From: Gallibacterium faecale
GTDB taxonomy: Bacteria > Pseudomonadota > Gammaproteobacteria > Enterobacterales > Pasteurellaceae
Direction of reading: 5' to 3'
Assembly (NCBI RefSeq): GCF_027920745.1
Contig: NZ_JAQIBB010000079.1
Coordinates: forward strand, 7,623 to 71,622
DNA: 64,000 nucleotides
Shown here: positions 62,348 through 64,000 of the stretch, piece after piece
Position numbering within the stretch: position 1 is the first letter of the stretch
Layout: each line of letters starts with the position of its first letter
Program-made: the position numbers and the translations under genes
Notes under the pieces: model-generated
What the model saw: the letters and a program-made list of their open reading frames with translations, nothing else
Told to the model about the DNA's origin: nothing
Database searches by the model: none

Positions 62348-62362
62348 GTTATCGGTAACATT
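62348..62362. promoter_or_regulatory. GntR operator copy 1 (gntK side)
   Basis: GTTATCGGTAACATT. The GTTA-TCGG-TAAC core is an imperfect palindrome resembling the E. coli GntR site, and the same 15 bases recur at 62530-62544. It lies about +11 to +25 relative to the predicted gntK start, a position suited to repression. Confidence 0.8.
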
Positions 62363-62379
62363 CAACATCTGCTTAATTT

Positions 62380-62407
62380 TCTATAAAATTTTTGTGATCT
62401 TTGTCAA
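62380..62407 (-). promoter_or_regulatory. Predicted gntK promoter
   Basis: On the minus strand a perfect -35 TTGACA (62402-62407) and a -10 TATAGA (62380-62385, 4/6) are 16 bp apart. The start is expected near 62373, about 80 nt before the gntK ATG. Confidence 0.65.
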
Positions 62408-62408
62408 T
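62393..62408. promoter_or_regulatory. CRP-site-like sequence 1
   Basis: TGTGA-TCTTTG-TCAAT matches TGTGA-N6-TCACA at 8 of 10 positions. It overlaps the -35 of the gntK promoter, so it is badly placed to activate gntK by a standard class I/II arrangement and may act on the divergent permease gene, or not at all. Confidence 0.45.
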
Positions 62409-62472
62409 AAATAGGATAAATGACTAAAAAGAATACAATATGAATAAAAAATAATCTAAATATAATAAATAA

Positions 62473-62514
62473 TATGATCCAGATCTCACTTTTACAAAAT
62501 TTAGAGGTTATCCT
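62473..62514 (+). promoter_or_regulatory. CRP-site-like sequence 2 with a class II-type gntP promoter
   Basis: TATGA-TCCAGA-TCTCA (62473-62488) matches the CRP consensus at 8 of 10 positions. A -10-like TATCCT lies at 62509-62514 with a poor -35, so the start would be near 62521, placing the CRP centre close to -41.5, the standard class II distance. Predicted from the sequence only. Confidence 0.45.
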
Positions 62515-62529
62515 CTTTTATTTTTCTTG

Positions 62530-62544
62530 GTTATCGGTAACATT
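62530..62544. promoter_or_regulatory. GntR operator copy 2 (gntP side)
   Basis: A second exact copy of GTTATCGGTAACATT, in the same orientation as copy 1, about +9 to +23 from the predicted gntP start and 63 bp before its start codon. The two copies are 182 bp apart, which could allow DNA looping by a tetramer or paired dimers. Confidence 0.8.
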
Positions 62545-62606
62545 TGCAACATCCAAAAAATATTCATCTTATTTTTTACTCAAAACTTCATTCGGAGGAA
62601 TTCACT

Positions 62607-63974
62607 ATGGCTCATGATGCAACTTCGCTACTGTTGATTGCACTCTGTGCAGTAGCCGCATTATTAGTTTTAATTATGCGCTTTAAAATTCATGCCTTTG
62701 TTGCATTAACACTCGTTAGTTTATTAACAGCGCTCGCAACAGGCACCCCATTTGCGAAAATTGTACCAACAATGCTAACCGGCTTTGGTAATACCCTTGC
62801 CTCCGTTGCTTTACTTGTTGGTTTAGGTGCAATGATCGGTCGTTTACTCGAAATTACCGGTGGGGCAAAAGTATTAGCAGATACGCTTATTGATAAATTT
62901 GGCGAAAAACGTGCTCCATTTGCATTAGGTGTCGCTTCACTTTTATTCGGTTTCCCAATCTTTTTTGATGCTGGGTTAGTTGTAATGTTACCGATAATCT
63001 TTAGTGTGGCAAAACGTTTTGGAGATTCAACATTAAAATATGCGTTCCCTGCTGCTGGTGCTTTTGCGGTAATGCACGCATTTTTACCACCACATCCAGG
63101 TCCAGTTGCATCTGGTGAATTACTTGGAGTAAATATGGGTTTACTTGTAATCGTGGGTTTAATCACTGCCATTCCAACTTGGTATGTTGGCGGTTATCTC
63201 TATGGTCAATTTATCGGTAAACGCATCCATATTCCACTTCCAACCACATTCTTAAGTAAAAATGTCGTATCAGAAACTGCGAACTTAGAAGTGCCTAGCT
63301 TTGGTAAAGTCTTATTCATTCTGTTATTACCACTTTGCTTAATCTTCTTGGATACTGGCTTAAATACACTTAGCACTATTAAAGCGATTGATGGGTCACA
63401 AACTTGGGTTGAAATTCTTAGAATGTTAGGAAAAACGCCAGTAGCATTATTAATTACGTTGTTAGTATCCATCTTATTATTAAAAGGCCAACGTACTAAA
63501 GAACAAATCGAAAAACTTTGCGATAGCGCATTAGGTCCAATCTGTTCTATCGTATTAGTAACAGGTGCTGGTGGTATGTTTGGTGGTGTATTACGTGCGA
63601 GTGGTATTGGTGATGTACTTGCACAAACACTCTCTAATACCGGTTTACCAGTTATCGTGGCTGCTTTCGTTATCTCAACTTGTTTACGTGTTGCCCAAGG
63701 CTCTGCTACTGTTGCTTTAACCACTACCGCAGCATTAATGGCACCAACCATTGCAGCAACACCGGGCTTAAGTCAATTTGATCTTTGCTTTATCGTGATT
63801 TCTATTGCTTCTGGTGCAACTGTATTATCTCACGTCAATGATTCAGGTTTCTGGTTAATCAGCCGTTTCTTAGAAATGGATACCAAAACCACCTTTAAAA
63901 CTTGGACAGTGTTAGAAACAATTCTTGGTGTCGTTGGTTTTACCATTGTTTCTATCGCAAGTATCTTCCTATAA
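62607..63974 (+). CDS. gntP: GntP-family gluconate:H+ symporter
   Basis: 455-residue polytopic inner-membrane permease of the GntP family (E. coli GntT/GntP/GntU, 438-447 aa), with about 12-14 hydrophobic segments. Conserved segments are GFPIFFDAGLVVMLP, FLPPHPGPVA, GGVLRASGIG and RVAQGSATVALTT. The start MAHDATSLLL follows a strong GGAGGA with good spacing. Divergent from gntK-edd, it very likely imports gluconate, though family members also carry related sugar acids or D-serine. The symbol gntP is by family; which paralogue it is cannot be decided. Confidence 0.9.
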   Translation: MAHDATSLLLIALCAVAALLVLIMRFKIHAFVALTLVSLLTALATGTPFAKIVPTMLTGFGNTLASVALLVGLGAMIGRLLEITGGAKVLADTLIDKFGEKRAPFALGVASLLFGFPIFFDAGLVVMLPIIFSVAKRFGDSTLKYAFPAAGAFAVMHAFLPPHPGPVASGELLGVNMGLLVIVGLITAIPTWYVGGYLYGQFIGKRIHIPLPTTFLSKNVVSETANLEVPSFGKVLFILLLPLCLIFLDTGLNTLSTIKAIDGSQTWVEILRMLGKTPVALLITLLVSILLLKGQRTKEQIEKLCDSALGPICSIVLVTGAGGMFGGVLRASGIGDVLAQTLSNTGLPVIVAAFVISTCLRVAQGSATVALTTTAALMAPTIAATPGLSQFDLCFIVISIASGATVLSHVNDSGFWLISRFLEMDTKTTFKTWTVLETILGVVGFTIVSIASIFL

Positions 63975-64000
63975 ATTAGTTTTTTAAATAAAATAGTATG

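Noticed and set aside
62503..62520. Short hairpin AGAGG-TTAT-CCTCT followed by TTTTATTTTT as a terminator
   Set aside because: Only 5-6 bp and upstream of or at the predicted gntP start site; the same bases are better explained as the -10 region.
62690..63751. Two long antisense frames (160 and 181 codons) within the gntP-type gene
   Set aside because: Same shadow effect; no start signals or known motifs, while the plus-strand frame is a clear GntP permease.
1..64000. CRISPR array, prophage, insertion sequence, integron, toxin-antitoxin or secretion island
   Set aside because: No repeated spacers, transposase, integrase, terminal repeats or toxin-like small gene pairs were seen; nearly all coding sequence is recognisable core metabolism.
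1..64000. tRNA or rRNA genes
   Set aside because: I noticed no cloverleaf-like sequence with the conserved T-loop or rRNA segments in the intergenic gaps, which are short.

Overview
This 64 kb window is chromosomal core DNA from a gammaproteobacterium, most likely a member of the Pasteurellaceae. The evidence is AT-rich codon use, proteins that read as close orthologues of Haemophilus and Escherichia coli genes, and neighbourhoods typical of that family (dsbC-recJ-dsbA-like-mtn; a DUF47 protein with a PiT phosphate permease). The genus cannot be fixed from the sequence. I see no rRNA, tRNA, insertion sequence, prophage or CRISPR array. The window is almost entirely protein-coding and mostly on the minus strand.

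Layout. (1) 1-12,300, minus: gltB (large GOGAT subunit) behind a promoter overlapped by a Fur-box-like palindrome; a histidine operon hisC-B-H-A-F-IE behind a complete his leader peptide and attenuator but without hisG or hisD; grxB; glnA. (2) 12,600-15,540, plus: typA and gntR, the gluconate repressor. (3) 15,600-24,230, minus: comEC-msbA-lpxK-ycaR-kdsB-uvrC-pgsA (DNA uptake, lipid A export, Kdo activation, excision repair, phosphatidylglycerol synthesis). (4) 24,590-27,155, plus: dksA, pcnB (which appears to start at AUU) and folK. (5) 27,158-48,745, minus: glnE, mtn, a DsbA-like protein, recJ and dsbC joined to the conserved cell-envelope/translation cluster rpsB-tsf-pyrH-frr-dxr-uppS-cdsA-rseP-bamA-skp-lpxD-fabZ-lpxA-lpxB-rnhB. 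(6) 48,939-51,366, minus: radA and ygiF. (7) 51,528-58,916, plus: DUF47-pit, ygiM, cca, nif3-like, then an accessory-looking M20 amidohydrolase plus AbgT-type transporter with a convergent LysR gene. (8) 58,883-63,974: lysR, edd and gntK (minus) divergent from a GntP-family permease (plus).

The genes link into several systems. GlnA, its adenylyltransferase GlnE and the GOGAT subunit GltB form the ammonia-assimilation core. GntR (14.5 kb) very probably controls the gntK-edd and gntP genes (62 kb): two identical 15-bp operator copies lie just downstream of two predicted divergent promoters. LpxA/B/D/K, KdsB, MsbA, BamA, Skp, RseP, UppS, CdsA and PgsA cover much of envelope assembly.

I found no wholly new multi-gene system. 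The points that most deserve follow-up are the AUU start of pcnB, the Fur-overlapped gltB promoter, the LexA-box sequence between comEC and dksA, the his leader that now reads straight into hisC, the Cca protein that has lost its HD active site, the symmetrical gnt control region, the pyrH leader stem-loop, the perfect 26-bp palindrome between bamA and skp, and the scarcity of known Pasteurellaceae DNA-uptake sequences despite a complete comEC.
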